From contig JAJZPL010000020.1 in the NCBI GenBank assembly GCA_021811185.1, forward strand, positions 1 through 54,090: DNA of 54,090 bases, read 5' to 3'. Positions 45,972 through 53,442 of this stretch are shown in pieces (the first letter of the stretch is position 1; each line of letters opens with the position of its first letter). A model generated the notes under the pieces. It saw only the letters and a list, made by a program, of their open reading frames with translations, ran no database searches and was not told the DNA's origin. The position numbers and the translations under genes are program-made. This DNA comes from a bacterium (GTDB lineage: Bacteria; Elusimicrobiota; Elusimicrobia; Elusimicrobiales; UBA9959).

Positions 45972-47132
45972 TTAATCCAAAATCTTGCGGATGCGGCTCA
46001 CGCCTTCCACAATGTCCTTCTCGGCGCCGCAGTAGCTCAGGCGCAGGTGGCCTTCCAGGCCGAACTCCACGCCCGGCACCGTGACCACCATGCCTTTCTC
46101 GAGCAGCATGGCGGAAAGTTTTGCGGAATCCTTCTCGTAGGCGCTGAAATCCGGGAAGCTGTAGAACGTGCCCTGGGGCTTGGCCAGCTTCACCTTCTTG
46201 AGCTTGGAAAGCTCGGCCACCATCACGTCGCGCTTGTGCTGCAGGCTGGCCTTGAGCTGCTCTACGAAGGCGTCCCCCTCGCGCAGCGCGCCGGCCGCGG
46301 CCGCCTGGCTGAGCGCCGACGGGCACGACGAAACCTGCGCCTGCACCTTGATCATGGCCTGGGTAAGGGCCTCGTTGGCCACGCTCCAGCCTATGCGGTA
46401 GCCGGTCATCGAGAAGGTCTTGGACACGCCGTTGATGGAAACGATCACGGACTCGTTCAGCGGGCGCTTGGAATAGTTGAAGGCCGACGGGGCCTTGAGC
46501 CCGTCGAAGACCAGCCGGTTGTAGATGTCGTCCATCAGCAGGAAGATATTGCGGTGCTCGCAGATCTCCACCAGCTCGCGGATGAACGCTTCGGAATACA
46601 CCTGGCCGCCGGGGTTGCCGGGGCTGTTCAGCATTATGGCCTTGGTGCGGCTGGTGAAATGGGATTCTATTTCTTCCGTGGTCACCAGCAGCTTGCCGGC
46701 CTGGGGGCGCACTATCACGGGGTTGCCGTAGGCCAGCTTCACCATTTCCGGGTAGCTCACCCAGTAGGGCGCGGGGAAGATCACTTCGTCGCCGGGGTCC
46801 ACCACGGAGACGAGGAAATTGTAGATGGCCTGCTTGGCGCCCGAGGCCACGCAGATGTTCTTGGGGCCGGGCTTCACGCCGTAGAACTTCTCGGTGTAGG
46901 CGGCGATCTCTTTCTTGAGCGGCGCGGTGCCGGAAACGGGCGTGTAGCGCACGAAGCCGGCGTCCAGCATCTTTTTGCTTTCTTCGAAAGCGCCGGCGGG
47001 TATCTTTTCCTCGGGCTCGCCGCCGCCCAGGTGGACGACCGGCTTGCCCTCGGCTTTGAGGTTATTGGCGACTTCGTTTAGTTTAAGGGTGGCCGACTGG
47101 CCGAGGGACAGGGCTAATCTGCTGAGGTTCAT
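45972..47132 (-). CDS. Aspartate-type aminotransferase (class I, PLP)
   Basis: 386 residues. The PLP-binding Lys is K238 in SINGVSKTFSMTGYRIGW; the Asp pairing with the pyridine nitrogen is in LLMDDIYN (about 201); the early conserved HLGGGEPEE and PAPYWVSYPEMV fit the Bacillus/thermophile-type aspartate aminotransferase subgroup (I-gamma-like or Ib). It most likely interconverts aspartate and oxaloacetate, in keeping with co-transcription with pckA; a broader specificity is possible. Confidence 0.85.
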   Translation of the reverse strand: MNLSRLALSLGQSATLKLNEVANNLKAEGKPVVHLGGGEPEEKIPAGAFEESKKMLDAGFVRYTPVSGTAPLKKEIAAYTEKFYGVKPGPKNICVASGAKQAIYNFLVSVVDPGDEVIFPAPYWVSYPEMVKLAYGNPVIVRPQAGKLLVTTEEIESHFTSRTKAIMLNSPGNPGGQVYSEAFIRELVEICEHRNIFLLMDDIYNRLVFDGLKAPSAFNYSKRPLNESVIVSINGVSKTFSMTGYRIGWSVANEALTQAMIKVQAQVSSCPSALSQAAAAGALREGDAFVEQLKASLQHKRDVMVAELSKLKKVKLAKPQGTFYSFPDFSAYEKDSAKLSAMLLEKGMVVTVPGVEFGLEGHLRLSYCGAEKDIVEGVSRIRKILD

Positions 47133-47161
47133 AGCGGTTCCGGGGCTGCCCCCTCCTCCAG

Positions 47162-47310
47162 ATTAACCTGAATCCTGCAATTATGCAGGATTCCCCGCGA
47201 AGCGGGCCGAGGGCCAAGCGCTATGCGCGCCGTGCCCGAGGAGGTGTATTCCTCCCGTAAGGGCGCCCGCTGTGCGGGCGGAAAGTTGCAGCTGCAACTT
47301 TCAGGTTAAT
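47162..47310. repeat. 149-bp multi-hairpin element with terminal inverted repeats
   Basis: Ends ATTAACCTGAA (47162-47172) and TTCAGGTTAAT (47300-47310) are exact complements. Between them are six local hairpins in a row: 47171-47192 (9-bp stem), 47194-47206 (5 bp, GAA loop), 47211-47237 (nested GGGC/GCCC and GCGC/GCGC), 47240-47255 (5 bp), 47264-47280 (7 bp) and 47281-47302 (a 22-bp perfect palindrome). It may be a mobile miniature element or a structured RNA. It lies between tRNA-Cys and the aminotransferase. Confidence 0.7.
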
Positions 47311-47321
47311 AAAAAGAAGAA

Positions 47322-47393
47322 AGGTGCGGGCGGGAATCGAACCCGCGAATAAGAGTTTTGCAGACTCTCGCCTTACCACTTGGCCACCGCACC
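47322..47393 (-). tRNA. tRNA-Cys (anticodon GCA)
   Basis: A complete cloverleaf: acceptor GGTGCGG/CCGCACC, D arm GCCAAGTGGTAAGGC, anticodon stem around CTGCAAA giving GCA, T arm GCGGGTTCGATTCCCGC, discriminator U73 as expected for tRNA-Cys. The CCA end is not encoded. Confidence 0.97.
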
Positions 47394-47460
47394 GTATGCA
47401 TATATATTACCAAACTTAAAGAAAAAAGGCACCTCCGCAGGGGCCGTCCGCCATATTTTT

Positions 47461-47599
47461 TTGCAATAAGTAAAAACTGCCGGCTAATTTGCTATATATC
47501 TCCGGAACGGGGACCCTTATGAAAGATCTTATCATTCCGGAGCTTTGCCTGGCCGGCGTTTTCAGGATCTGTAAAACAGGGTTAGTTAAGGAGGGAAAA
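47461..47599 (+). promoter_or_regulatory. Leader region of the charged-tail gene with inverted repeat
   Basis: CTCCGGAA (47500-47507) and TTCCGGAG (47535-47542) are exact inverted repeats 27 nt apart. A TTGCAA box at 47461 and AT-rich TATATAT at 47493 are promoter-like. AAGGAGGG just before ATG 47600 is a very strong ribosome binding site. Confidence 0.45.
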
Positions 47600-48166
47600 A
47601 TGAAGAATAATAAAATGCGGTTGTTCCTGACCGGTCTGTTCCTGTGCGCGGCCATGCCGGCTCTCGCCCAGGATAAACCGGCGGACGAGAAGAAGGTGGT
47701 AAGCGCCGCGGCGGAGCTGGACAAGGACGCCGCTAAACCCAACGGGGAGAAACTGGTGATGGAGAAGATCAGGAACGAGTTCAAGGTGGACGACGCCCGC
47801 GTGCAGGGGCTGCGCGGCCAGAAACTCGGCTACGGTGAGATCTCCATAGCGCTTTCCCTGGCCAAGGAACTGCCCGGCGGCATAACGGACGCCAACGTGC
47901 AGAAAGTAATGGCCATGCGCCAGGGCCCGCCGGTAATGGGCTGGGGCAAGATCGCCAAAGAGCTCAACCTGAAACTGGGACCCGTCATCAGCGGCGTAAA
48001 GAAAATGTCCGCCGAGGTCCGCAAGCAGGTACGCAAGGACGCCAAGCTGGAGAAACAGAACGCTGAGAGGAACGAAAAACAAGAGAGGATGGAGAAGCAC
48101 GAACGGAATGAAAAGACGGAGCGGATGGAAAAGACCGAACGCCCCGGCAAGCCCGGAAAGCATTAA
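47600..48166 (+). CDS. Secreted protein with charged repetitive tail, unknown
   Basis: 188 residues. The signal peptide is at 1-21 (MKNNKMRLFLTGLFLCAAMP…LAQ). The middle (about 45-135) is a compact helical region with LRGQKLGYGEISIALSLAKE and MGWGKIAKELNLKLG, where the GYGEI and GWGKI elements look like two related short repeats. The C-terminal about 45 residues are a low-complexity, highly charged Glu/Arg/Lys/Asn/Met tail ending in GKPGKH. I do not recognise the family. The start was chosen for its strong AAGGAGGG. Confidence 0.75.
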   Translation: MKNNKMRLFLTGLFLCAAMPALAQDKPADEKKVVSAAAELDKDAAKPNGEKLVMEKIRNEFKVDDARVQGLRGQKLGYGEISIALSLAKELPGGITDANVQKVMAMRQGPPVMGWGKIAKELNLKLGPVISGVKKMSAEVRKQVRKDAKLEKQNAERNEKQERMEKHERNEKTERMEKTERPGKPGKH

Positions 48167-48188
48167 ACAGCGGCCCGGAGAAAAACAT

Positions 48189-48218
48189 GCCCCGGCGCGC
48201 AGAAGCCCGCGCCGGGGC
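48189..48218. terminator. Convergent hairpin
   Basis: GCCCCGGCGCG, 8-nt loop, CGCGCCGGGGC: an 11-bp GC stem between the convergent charged-tail and ferredoxin genes, without a strong T-tract. Confidence 0.55.
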
Positions 48219-48250
48219 TGTATTCACCGCCGCCTCGCCGCGGGAAACGC

Positions 48251-49099
48251 TTAAGCCCACTCCTCGCTTTTTATTCCGCCCTGGATGCTTATGACCACGA
48301 GCTTTACCGGCACTTTGCGGTTAGCCGCGGCCGCGGCCTCTTTAACTATGGACAGCAGGCCGTTGCAGCAGGGGACTTCCATGGTGACCACGGTAAGGGT
48401 GTTGATCTTCGCGTCCTCGATCAGGGCCTGTACTTTCTCCACGTAAATTTCCCGCCCGTCGTCCAGCTTGGGGCAGGCTATAACGAGGGCTTTGCCTTTT
48501 ATGAAGTCGTTGTGGAAGCTGCCGTAGGCGTAAGCGGTACAGTCGGCGGCCAGCACCACGTCGGCCTTTTCGAAGTACGGGGCCATGGGGGAAGCCAGGT
48601 GCAGCTGCACCGGCCACTGTTTAAGCTGCGACTTTGCCGCGGGTCCGGCGGTTTCCTCTTCGCCGCCGCACGGCGAGCGGAAGTCCAGCGTTTGGCCGCC
48701 GGGGCAGCCGCAGGGTTCGTGTTCTTTTTTCATCTCTCCCTCCATGGGGTTCGGAATATTGTGTTCTTTCAGGTAGGCGAAAGCCTGCTTTAGGAAATTT
48801 TTCTGGGCGTGGTCTTTCAGGTGCTTCAGGTGGGCCTTTATGGTGTTGGGGCCCTGCTTCACCATGCCTTCCATCACTTTTCTCTCGTCGTAGGGCACGG
48901 CTTCGCGTTCCTCTATCTTTATCGCGCCCCGCGGGCATTCGCCCATGCAGGCGCCGAGCCCGTCGCAGAGCAGGTCGCTTACCAGGCGGGCTTTGCCGTC
49001 TATCAACTGCAGCGCGCCCTCGTAGCAGCCGGTCACGCAATTGCCGCAGCCATCGCACTTCGCCTCGTCTATCTTGATTATCTGTCTTTTGGTTTTCAT
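48251..49099 (-). CDS. 4Fe-4S ferredoxin-domain protein
   Basis: 282 residues. The first cluster is complete (C15, C18, C21, C25 in CDGCGNCVTGC). The second has only three of four Cys (C45, C51, C55 in CDGLGACMGEC, with Leu48 in the fourth position). A CGCP motif follows in the linker (about 132). The C-terminal domain (about 165-282) carries ADVVLAADCTAYAYGSFHND, ALVIACPKLDD and a VPCCNG motif. The pattern recalls uncharacterised ferredoxin-like proteins of anaerobes in redox or metal stress operons. It overlaps the Rrf2 regulator gene by 4 nt. Confidence 0.8.
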   Translation of the reverse strand: MKTKRQIIKIDEAKCDGCGNCVTGCYEGALQLIDGKARLVSDLLCDGLGACMGECPRGAIKIEEREAVPYDERKVMEGMVKQGPNTIKAHLKHLKDHAQKNFLKQAFAYLKEHNIPNPMEGEMKKEHEPCGCPGGQTLDFRSPCGGEEETAGPAAKSQLKQWPVQLHLASPMAPYFEKADVVLAADCTAYAYGSFHNDFIKGKALVIACPKLDDGREIYVEKVQALIEDAKINTLTVVTMEVPCCNGLLSIVKEAAAAANRKVPVKLVVISIQGGIKSEEWA

Positions 49100-49491
49100 A
49101 GCAGGTCTTTTACCGTTACGCCTTCCACTTCGGCGAGCAGGCGGGTTTCGATGGCGGCCAGTTTGTGGCGCAGGAGACAGGCGCCGTGGTTCTGGCAGAG
49201 CTTCTGGCGGAAAATGCAGTCGCTGAGCTTGAGCGGGCCCTGCAGCACGGCTATAAGTTGGCTGAGGGTGATGTTCTCGGGGGCGCGGGCCAGGGTAAAG
49301 CCGCCGCCTTTGCCTTTTACGGCCTGCAGGATTCCGGCCTTATGCAGTTTCTGCAGGATCTTGCGCAGGAAGGGGCCGGCCACGCCTACCTGGTCCTGCA
49401 TTTGCTTAACGGAAACGGTGGGTTTATTGGCCCTGGCCATAAAAACCAGCGCGCGCGCCGCGTAATCCACATCCCTGTTTATTATTTTCAT
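49096..49491 (-). CDS. Rrf2-family Fe-S-type transcription regulator
   Basis: 131 residues. Winged-helix DNA-binding domain (about 1-70) with DYAARALVFMAR, VSVKQMQDQVGVAGPFLRKILQKL and GGGFTLAR, followed by a dimerisation helix carrying three Cys: C92, C99 and C105 (DCIFRQKLCQNHGAC). This spacing is that of IscR/NsrR-type cluster binding. It probably senses Fe-S supply, NO or redox state and controls its own operon; a palindromic operator overlaps its promoter. Start ATG 49491. Confidence 0.9.
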   Translation of the reverse strand: MKIINRDVDYAARALVFMARANKPTVSVKQMQDQVGVAGPFLRKILQKLHKAGILQAVKGKGGGFTLARAPENITLSQLIAVLQGPLKLSDCIFRQKLCQNHGACLLRHKLAAIETRLLAEVEGVTVKDLL

Positions 49492-49501
49492 ATCTGCATA
49501 T

Positions 49502-49530
49502 ATGATACCATGTAGGTATCATTATGTCAA
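49502..49530 (-). promoter_or_regulatory. Rrf2 promoter and operator
   Basis: TTGACA (49525-49530), 17-nt spacer, TATCAT (49502-49507) on the minus strand. The perfect inverted repeat ATGATACC-N5-GGTATCAT (49502-49522) covers the spacer and the -10 box, as expected of an autorepressor site. Confidence 0.75.
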
Positions 49531-49597
49531 GACCCTTCACTGCACACAAAACGCCGCTTTTAGCGCGCCGGCGCGTGCCAATAGGCCCGTTCTTTTG

Positions 49598-49616
49598 TAG
49601 AATAACCCACGGAGGC
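49598..49616 (+). promoter_or_regulatory. -10 box and ribosome binding site of the MORN gene
   Basis: TAGAAT (49598-49603) then GGAGGC (49611-49616), 3 nt before ATG 49620. A GC-rich spacer separates it from the divergent Rrf2 promoter. Confidence 0.5.
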
Positions 49617-49619
49617 AGC

Positions 49620-50717
49620 ATGAAACTATTTATTTACCTGACCCTGTTCCTTATGCCGGGCTTTTGCCTGGCCGACACCTTTATTCTTAACGACGGCACC
49701 AAGCTGGAAGGCGATGTGACCGGCGAAATGGAAGGCGTGCTGATGGTGCAGACCAGATACGGCTCGCTTATGATCAAGAAGACCGACATAAAGGAACAGA
49801 AAGCTGCGCAGCCGGCGCCTGTCCCCGTGCAGGGGCTCCCGGTCTCCACGCAGACAGTAGTGACCGCTTCATCGCAAACAACCACGGCGGTTTCAACGGA
49901 AGCCGCGGTGGCCGTCTCCACGGCGCTGCCGGTTCCCGCCGAGCCGCCCGCCCCCAAGCTCACCTTCGCCACCGTGCTGCCCAGCACCTCCACCCGCCTG
50001 CTGGTCTACTCCGAGAACGGCGTGGCCATAGCTACCGAGACCCTCAGCGCTTCCGGCGCGCCGCTGTCCCTGGAAGGCGTTATCAAGGACGGCACCTACA
50101 CCGAATATTACGACAACGGCGGGCTCAAGACGGTAAAGACCGTCATCAACGGCAAGGCCGGCGGCACCCTTAAAGCCTTTTACCCCTCCGGCGCCGTGCA
50201 GATAGAAGCGTACTACCTGGCCGGCGCCAAGGAAGGCCCCTTCAAATATTACGACGAAAACGGCAAGCTGCTGATGGAAGCCTCCTACAAGAACGACAAG
50301 TTGGACGGCTGGAAGAAGGAATACGACGATACCGGCGCGGTGAAGGCCGCTTCCTACTATACCGACGACCACCTGGCCGAGCCACCCAAGCCCAAAGCGC
50401 CCGCCGGGGAGCAGCCTAAAGAGATAGAGTCTTCCGTTACCGTAAAGGTAATGAACCTCGCGCGCGGCGAGCGCTTCACGTTCTACCTTAACGGCAAGTA
50501 CGCGGGCAAAGCCACCCTGGACAAGGCCTTCAACATCATAGGCATGGAAGGAGAGCTCCCTGACGGCGCCGTTAAGGTTTACACCAGGGACGGCAAACTG
50601 CAGAAGGAGTTCATTTTCGAGAAGTCCGCCATTAAAGAACTGCGCGTTTACGAGCCGGGCGGCCCGCTCAAGTCCGCGTACACCTACACCGACGACAAAG
50701 CCGTGAAAAAGAAGTAA
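49620..50717 (+). CDS. MORN-repeat exported protein
   Basis: 365 residues. A signal peptide covers 1-17. A small beta domain (about 18-58) has TFILNDGTKLEGDVTGEMEG. A Val/Thr/Ser/Pro-rich linker follows (60-110). Then MORN-like repeats run about 150-255, with a Tyr-Tyr/Asn-Gly pattern as in GTYTEYYDNGGLKTVK, GTLKAFYPSGAVQIEAYY, GPFKYYDENGKLLMEASY and GWKKEYDDTGAVKAASYY. Such repeats occur in the YwqK/toxin-antitoxin-related group and in many surface proteins. The C-terminal about 100 residues carry a further beta-rich part with VKVMNLARGERFTFYLNGK. Function unknown, probably periplasmic or surface. Start chosen by GGAGG; the frame is open further upstream. Confidence 0.75.
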   Translation: MKLFIYLTLFLMPGFCLADTFILNDGTKLEGDVTGEMEGVLMVQTRYGSLMIKKTDIKEQKAAQPAPVPVQGLPVSTQTVVTASSQTTTAVSTEAAVAVSTALPVPAEPPAPKLTFATVLPSTSTRLLVYSENGVAIATETLSASGAPLSLEGVIKDGTYTEYYDNGGLKTVKTVINGKAGGTLKAFYPSGAVQIEAYYLAGAKEGPFKYYDENGKLLMEASYKNDKLDGWKKEYDDTGAVKAASYYTDDHLAEPPKPKAPAGEQPKEIESSVTVKVMNLARGERFTFYLNGKYAGKATLDKAFNIIGMEGELPDGAVKVYTRDGKLQKEFIFEKSAIKELRVYEPGGPLKSAYTYTDDKAVKKK

Positions 50718-50737
50718 ATTCCCAGGCGCCTGGCGAT

Positions 50738-50775
50738 AAAAAAGGCCGTCCCCTCATCGGGGACGGCCTTTTAAT
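50738..50775 (+). terminator. Intrinsic terminator
   Basis: AAAGGCCGTCCCC, 4-nt loop, GGGGACGGCCTTTT; 21 nt after the MORN gene and also usable against the tRNA gene downstream. Confidence 0.9.
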
Positions 50776-50782
50776 AAAGTAC

Positions 50783-50856
50783 TGGGCCCAGTAGGACTTG
50801 AACCTACGACCCAGCGATTATGAGTCGCTTGCTCTAACCAACTGAGCTATGGGCCC
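50783..50856 (-). tRNA. tRNA with CAU anticodon (Ile2 or elongator Met)
   Basis: A full cloverleaf: acceptor GGGCCCA/TGGGCCC, D arm AGCTCAGTTGGTTAGAGC, anticodon loop CTCATAA giving CAU, T arm GTAGGTTCAAGTCCTAC, discriminator A. There is no initiator-type C1:A mismatch, so it is not the initiator. The GCGACTCATAATCGC anticodon arm and C4/C5 in the acceptor stem favour tRNA-Ile2, whose C34 would become lysidine. CCA not encoded. Confidence 0.93.
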
Positions 50857-51064
50857 GTAAAACTGTTATTGCCAAGGAATCATTCTACCACTTTAACGGC
50901 GCCGCAATCAAACAGGCGATTGCCCGGCACAGGATGCGCATGAGACCGGCTTCAACCTATAAACGAACCGGCGCCGTTCACTACCTATAACTATGCCGCA
51001 TTTTGCTGCGCGTTGGAAAACCGCTGAAAATCCCCCGCAACCAACCCTCCCGCGCACAAAAAAA
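50857..51064. other. Intergenic spacer
   Basis: 208 nt. It contains an imperfect GCGCC-rich inverted stretch (near 50899 and 50970) but no coding frame, promoter or terminator that I can defend. Base composition begins to change here. Confidence 0.5.
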
Positions 51065-52207
51065 TTACCAGTTGGCAAAAGAGTATGTTAGCGATACCGC
51101 GGCAGCTGTACCGCCGAGATCGGCTTTATAAAGTTGTTCGTTGGCGCCCAAGCTCTGCCCTTCGGGCTTATAACTTAGCGTTTTACCGTTCTTCACCGTC
51201 AGCCTGTATTTCGAGCCGCTTACGATAGTGGTCAGCGCGCCGCTTTCGGCGGCCAGTATTTTCCTGAGCGAGAACCTCAGGGAGAAGTTCCCGGTGCCCA
51301 ACACCACCCCGGCTTCAGCGTGAGCGGCAGTAAAATCGCTTTTGAACGGATCATGCCTATAACTGATCCCGGCCATATCGGTTTGATCGTCAACACGTAA
51401 CGACATCATGTCCGCCCCGCCGCCCAGGTAAAGGCCGAAATGCCTCCCGAAATTACGCCTGACATAGACGTTCACCGCCATATTCTTTGGGTCCACGGAA
51501 AGCGTACGGCCATTGTTGTCCCATTTAGCGCCGCCGCCCTTCATTAACTCCCCAGACAGGCCTAAAGTGTACTTTTTAGACAAATCCCTCTCGTAGAATA
51601 ACTGGAAGCGCCCGCTCGTTTTTGTGTACGTGATCTGCGAACCTGGATTCCCCTGCTGTAGCATCTCCAAGCTGTCCTTATTCTTGGTAAAGTTAGATGG
51701 GCCTGCGGACAGACCTATATGATTCCTGGAAAAGGCAGTTATTTCGCGCGGCGCGGGCTGCACCTCAGGGCGTTCAACCGGCTTAAGCTGCTCAACTGGT
51801 TCGGGTTTTACGACCACAACAGGCGCGGGCTCCTTTTTAGACTCAGCCTTTACCTCGGGTTTTAACGCGCCGGACGCAGCGTTGAAAGTCTTGGTTATAT
51901 CCGCGCCTGATATACCGTCATGCACCTTAAATTCGATTTTTCCGGCCTGTGGTTCCGCAGTGATAACCGGCCCGCCATCAGCAATAAGTCCGGCTTGTCC
52001 AACATCTTGCGCCTCATCGGCTGAAATCTCGGTCACACTTACGCCCTGTGTAGCCAGGTCAGACTTTAGCTTTTCGATAACTACACGTCCCTCCGTAGTT
52101 TCCATATCCGGAGAAAGCACCAGCACGGCATTCTGCGACACCACTTCCGCCGCATTCAAATGCGCAGTGAACAATAAATAGCTAATTATCTTTAAGACTA
52201 CTTTCAT
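51065..52207 (-). CDS. Outer-membrane beta-barrel candidate
   Basis: 380 residues. Signal peptide about 1-19 (MKVVLKIISYLLFTAHLNA). Residues 20-110 form a small domain with VIEKLKSDLATQGVSVTEIS. A Pro/Glu/Lys-rich linker (about 115-155) leads to a beta-rich domain (about 165-380) with alternating aromatic strands: HIGLSAGPSNF, RFQLFYERDLSKKYTLGLSGE, HFGLYLGGGADMMSLRV. The chain ends YSFANW, an aromatic C-terminus as in OMPs. The composition is AT-richer than the housekeeping genes. Start chosen before the signal peptide; an earlier in-frame ATG is less likely. Confidence 0.7.
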   Translation of the reverse strand: MKVVLKIISYLLFTAHLNAAEVVSQNAVLVLSPDMETTEGRVVIEKLKSDLATQGVSVTEISADEAQDVGQAGLIADGGPVITAEPQAGKIEFKVHDGISGADITKTFNAASGALKPEVKAESKKEPAPVVVVKPEPVEQLKPVERPEVQPAPREITAFSRNHIGLSAGPSNFTKNKDSLEMLQQGNPGSQITYTKTSGRFQLFYERDLSKKYTLGLSGELMKGGGAKWDNNGRTLSVDPKNMAVNVYVRRNFGRHFGLYLGGGADMMSLRVDDQTDMAGISYRHDPFKSDFTAAHAEAGVVLGTGNFSLRFSLRKILAAESGALTTIVSGSKYRLTVKNGKTLSYKPEGQSLGANEQLYKADLGGTAAAVSLTYSFANW

Positions 52208-52266
52208 TTTTATATCCAACACCAACCTTCACAAATGGTCTGAATCATCGGGGGAAGGTCAATGCC

Positions 52267-52713
52267 TTAAACTACTACGAATCCGAATATTCGCCAAAAC
52301 ATATACGTGGAAACAAAATATCCGCACAAAAAAGTAATCACTGCAATTGCGCCTAAGCTCACAAGCGCAGCGCCAATTCCTTTTTTGCGCAGGGCAGACA
52401 ATAACAATATTAAACACCCTCCCCAATAACTAATCCAAGCAAAAAGCAACATTGCCAAGTTCAAGACAAAAAGCAAGTACTCCCCTCGGTAGACAAAGGT
52501 ATCAAGGGTGAGCAAGTGGTTTTTTAAAATATACAGAGGGATAACCGATATTCCCCAAAAATATTTCCCTGACATTACGATATCAAAATGAAAATACACC
52601 AAATATGAAAACAGTAAACCCGTCACGATTGAAATCGCGCCCCCCCACATATAGTCACGTCTTTCAATCTCGTTAAATAACATACGCATATTACGTGCCT
52701 TTTCTATTTGCAT
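52267..52713 (-). CDS. Four-helix membrane protein, possible immunity protein
   Basis: 148 residues with hydrophobic stretches at about 24-44, 50-66, 80-105 and 118-146. A charged N-terminus (MQIEKARNMRMLFNEIERRD) precedes them. No family recognised. It lies at the end of an AT-rich tail of an Rhs-like locus, a place where immunity proteins to membrane or surface toxins are common. Its ATG overlaps the stop of the open stretch upstream (52704-52802), so it may be translationally coupled. Confidence 0.6.
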   Translation of the reverse strand: MQIEKARNMRMLFNEIERRDYMWGGAISIVTGLLFSYLVYFHFDIVMSGKYFWGISVIPLYILKNHLLTLDTFVYRGEYLLFVLNLAMLLFAWISYWGGCLILLLSALRKKGIGAALVSLGAIAVITFLCGYFVSTYMFWRIFGFVVV

Positions 52714-52802
52714 TTAACTGGAATCCTGGCGAATCTACCGAAGTGATCATACCGTAAATCCTCGCCTAACTTTGCTGCGACAAGTCTCTCGATTTCAATA
52801 GT
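52704..52802 (-). other. Startless open stretch after the 208-residue gene
   Basis: About 32 codons in frame with, and directly after, the TGA of the 208-residue gene: TIEIERLVAAKLGEDLRYDH and then FGRFARIPVKCK before TAG. There is no ATG. It may be the worn C-terminal tip of an older toxin or a domain once fused to the upstream gene. Confidence 0.3.
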
Positions 52803-53429
52803 TCAAATAAAGGTCAGAAAGTACGAAATTTTTGTAGCGAATTTTGAAATTGGGCTATTATTGTTATTGACTCCGAAATGCTTAAGCAACCGACGATCAA
52901 TTGAGCGTGGATAGTAAATCATAGCCCCATTGAAATCGGCTAGCCCTGCCCCATCTCCATATAAGACGAAATTGGTCTGATTGTTGCTTCCATAAAAGCC
53001 AATTTTCCATCTAATATCTACCCTTTCCTTATCCTTGAATCTTTTGGGAACAATTCTCCCCCTTAACGCAGAACAAAGTTGATTAAACTCGGCGTCTTGC
53101 CGATTCAACACCCATTCTTTTTGTGCTACTTCCCCAGGAGTATTAATCATTTCTTTGGTTGTTCTTACCGGCAACTCAACATCAAGCGGAATAAAGAGGA
53201 TTTTAACGTGCTCCGTTTCTGTGGAACACGCTAAATCCAGTGTTGGATAATATGCCGCACGAACAGAATTCGAGACTGGGCTGATTCTGTCTTGATATAA
53301 CTCCACCAAACCATTTAAGATGATCGATCCAACAACAACTGCCATTAAATAAAACAAGAGCGGTTTCTTGCTTTTTACGAAATATGAAAACAGAGTTACA
53401 GAAACAACCAGCAATATGTATTTAGTCAT
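52803..53429 (-). CDS. Membrane-anchored protein, candidate immunity protein
   Basis: 208 residues. Two hydrophobic segments (about 4-20 and 24-45) anchor a C-terminal soluble domain with CSTETEHVKILFIPLDVELP, GRIVPKRFKDKERVDIRWKI and a late GDGAGLADFNGAMIYYPRSIDRRLL. Family unknown. It begins 13 nt after the Rhs-tip metallopeptidase stop with no Shine-Dalgarno sequence, the position where immunity genes of polymorphic toxins are normally found. A longer upstream frame overlaps the toxin gene and is not preferred. Confidence 0.6.
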   Translation of the reverse strand: MTKYILLVVSVTLFSYFVKSKKPLLFYLMAVVVGSIILNGLVELYQDRISPVSNSVRAAYYPTLDLACSTETEHVKILFIPLDVELPVRTTKEMINTPGEVAQKEWVLNRQDAEFNQLCSALRGRIVPKRFKDKERVDIRWKIGFYGSNNQTNFVLYGDGAGLADFNGAMIYYPRSIDRRLLKHFGVNNNNSPISKFATKISYFLTFI

Positions 53430-53442
53430 AACACTATAACGC

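Noticed and set aside
47162..47310. CRISPR array
   Set aside because: The hairpins differ from each other in sequence and there are no regularly spaced identical repeats.
50783..50856. Initiator tRNA-fMet
   Set aside because: The first acceptor pair is G-C with no mismatch and the anticodon stem lacks the three consecutive G-C pairs of initiators.
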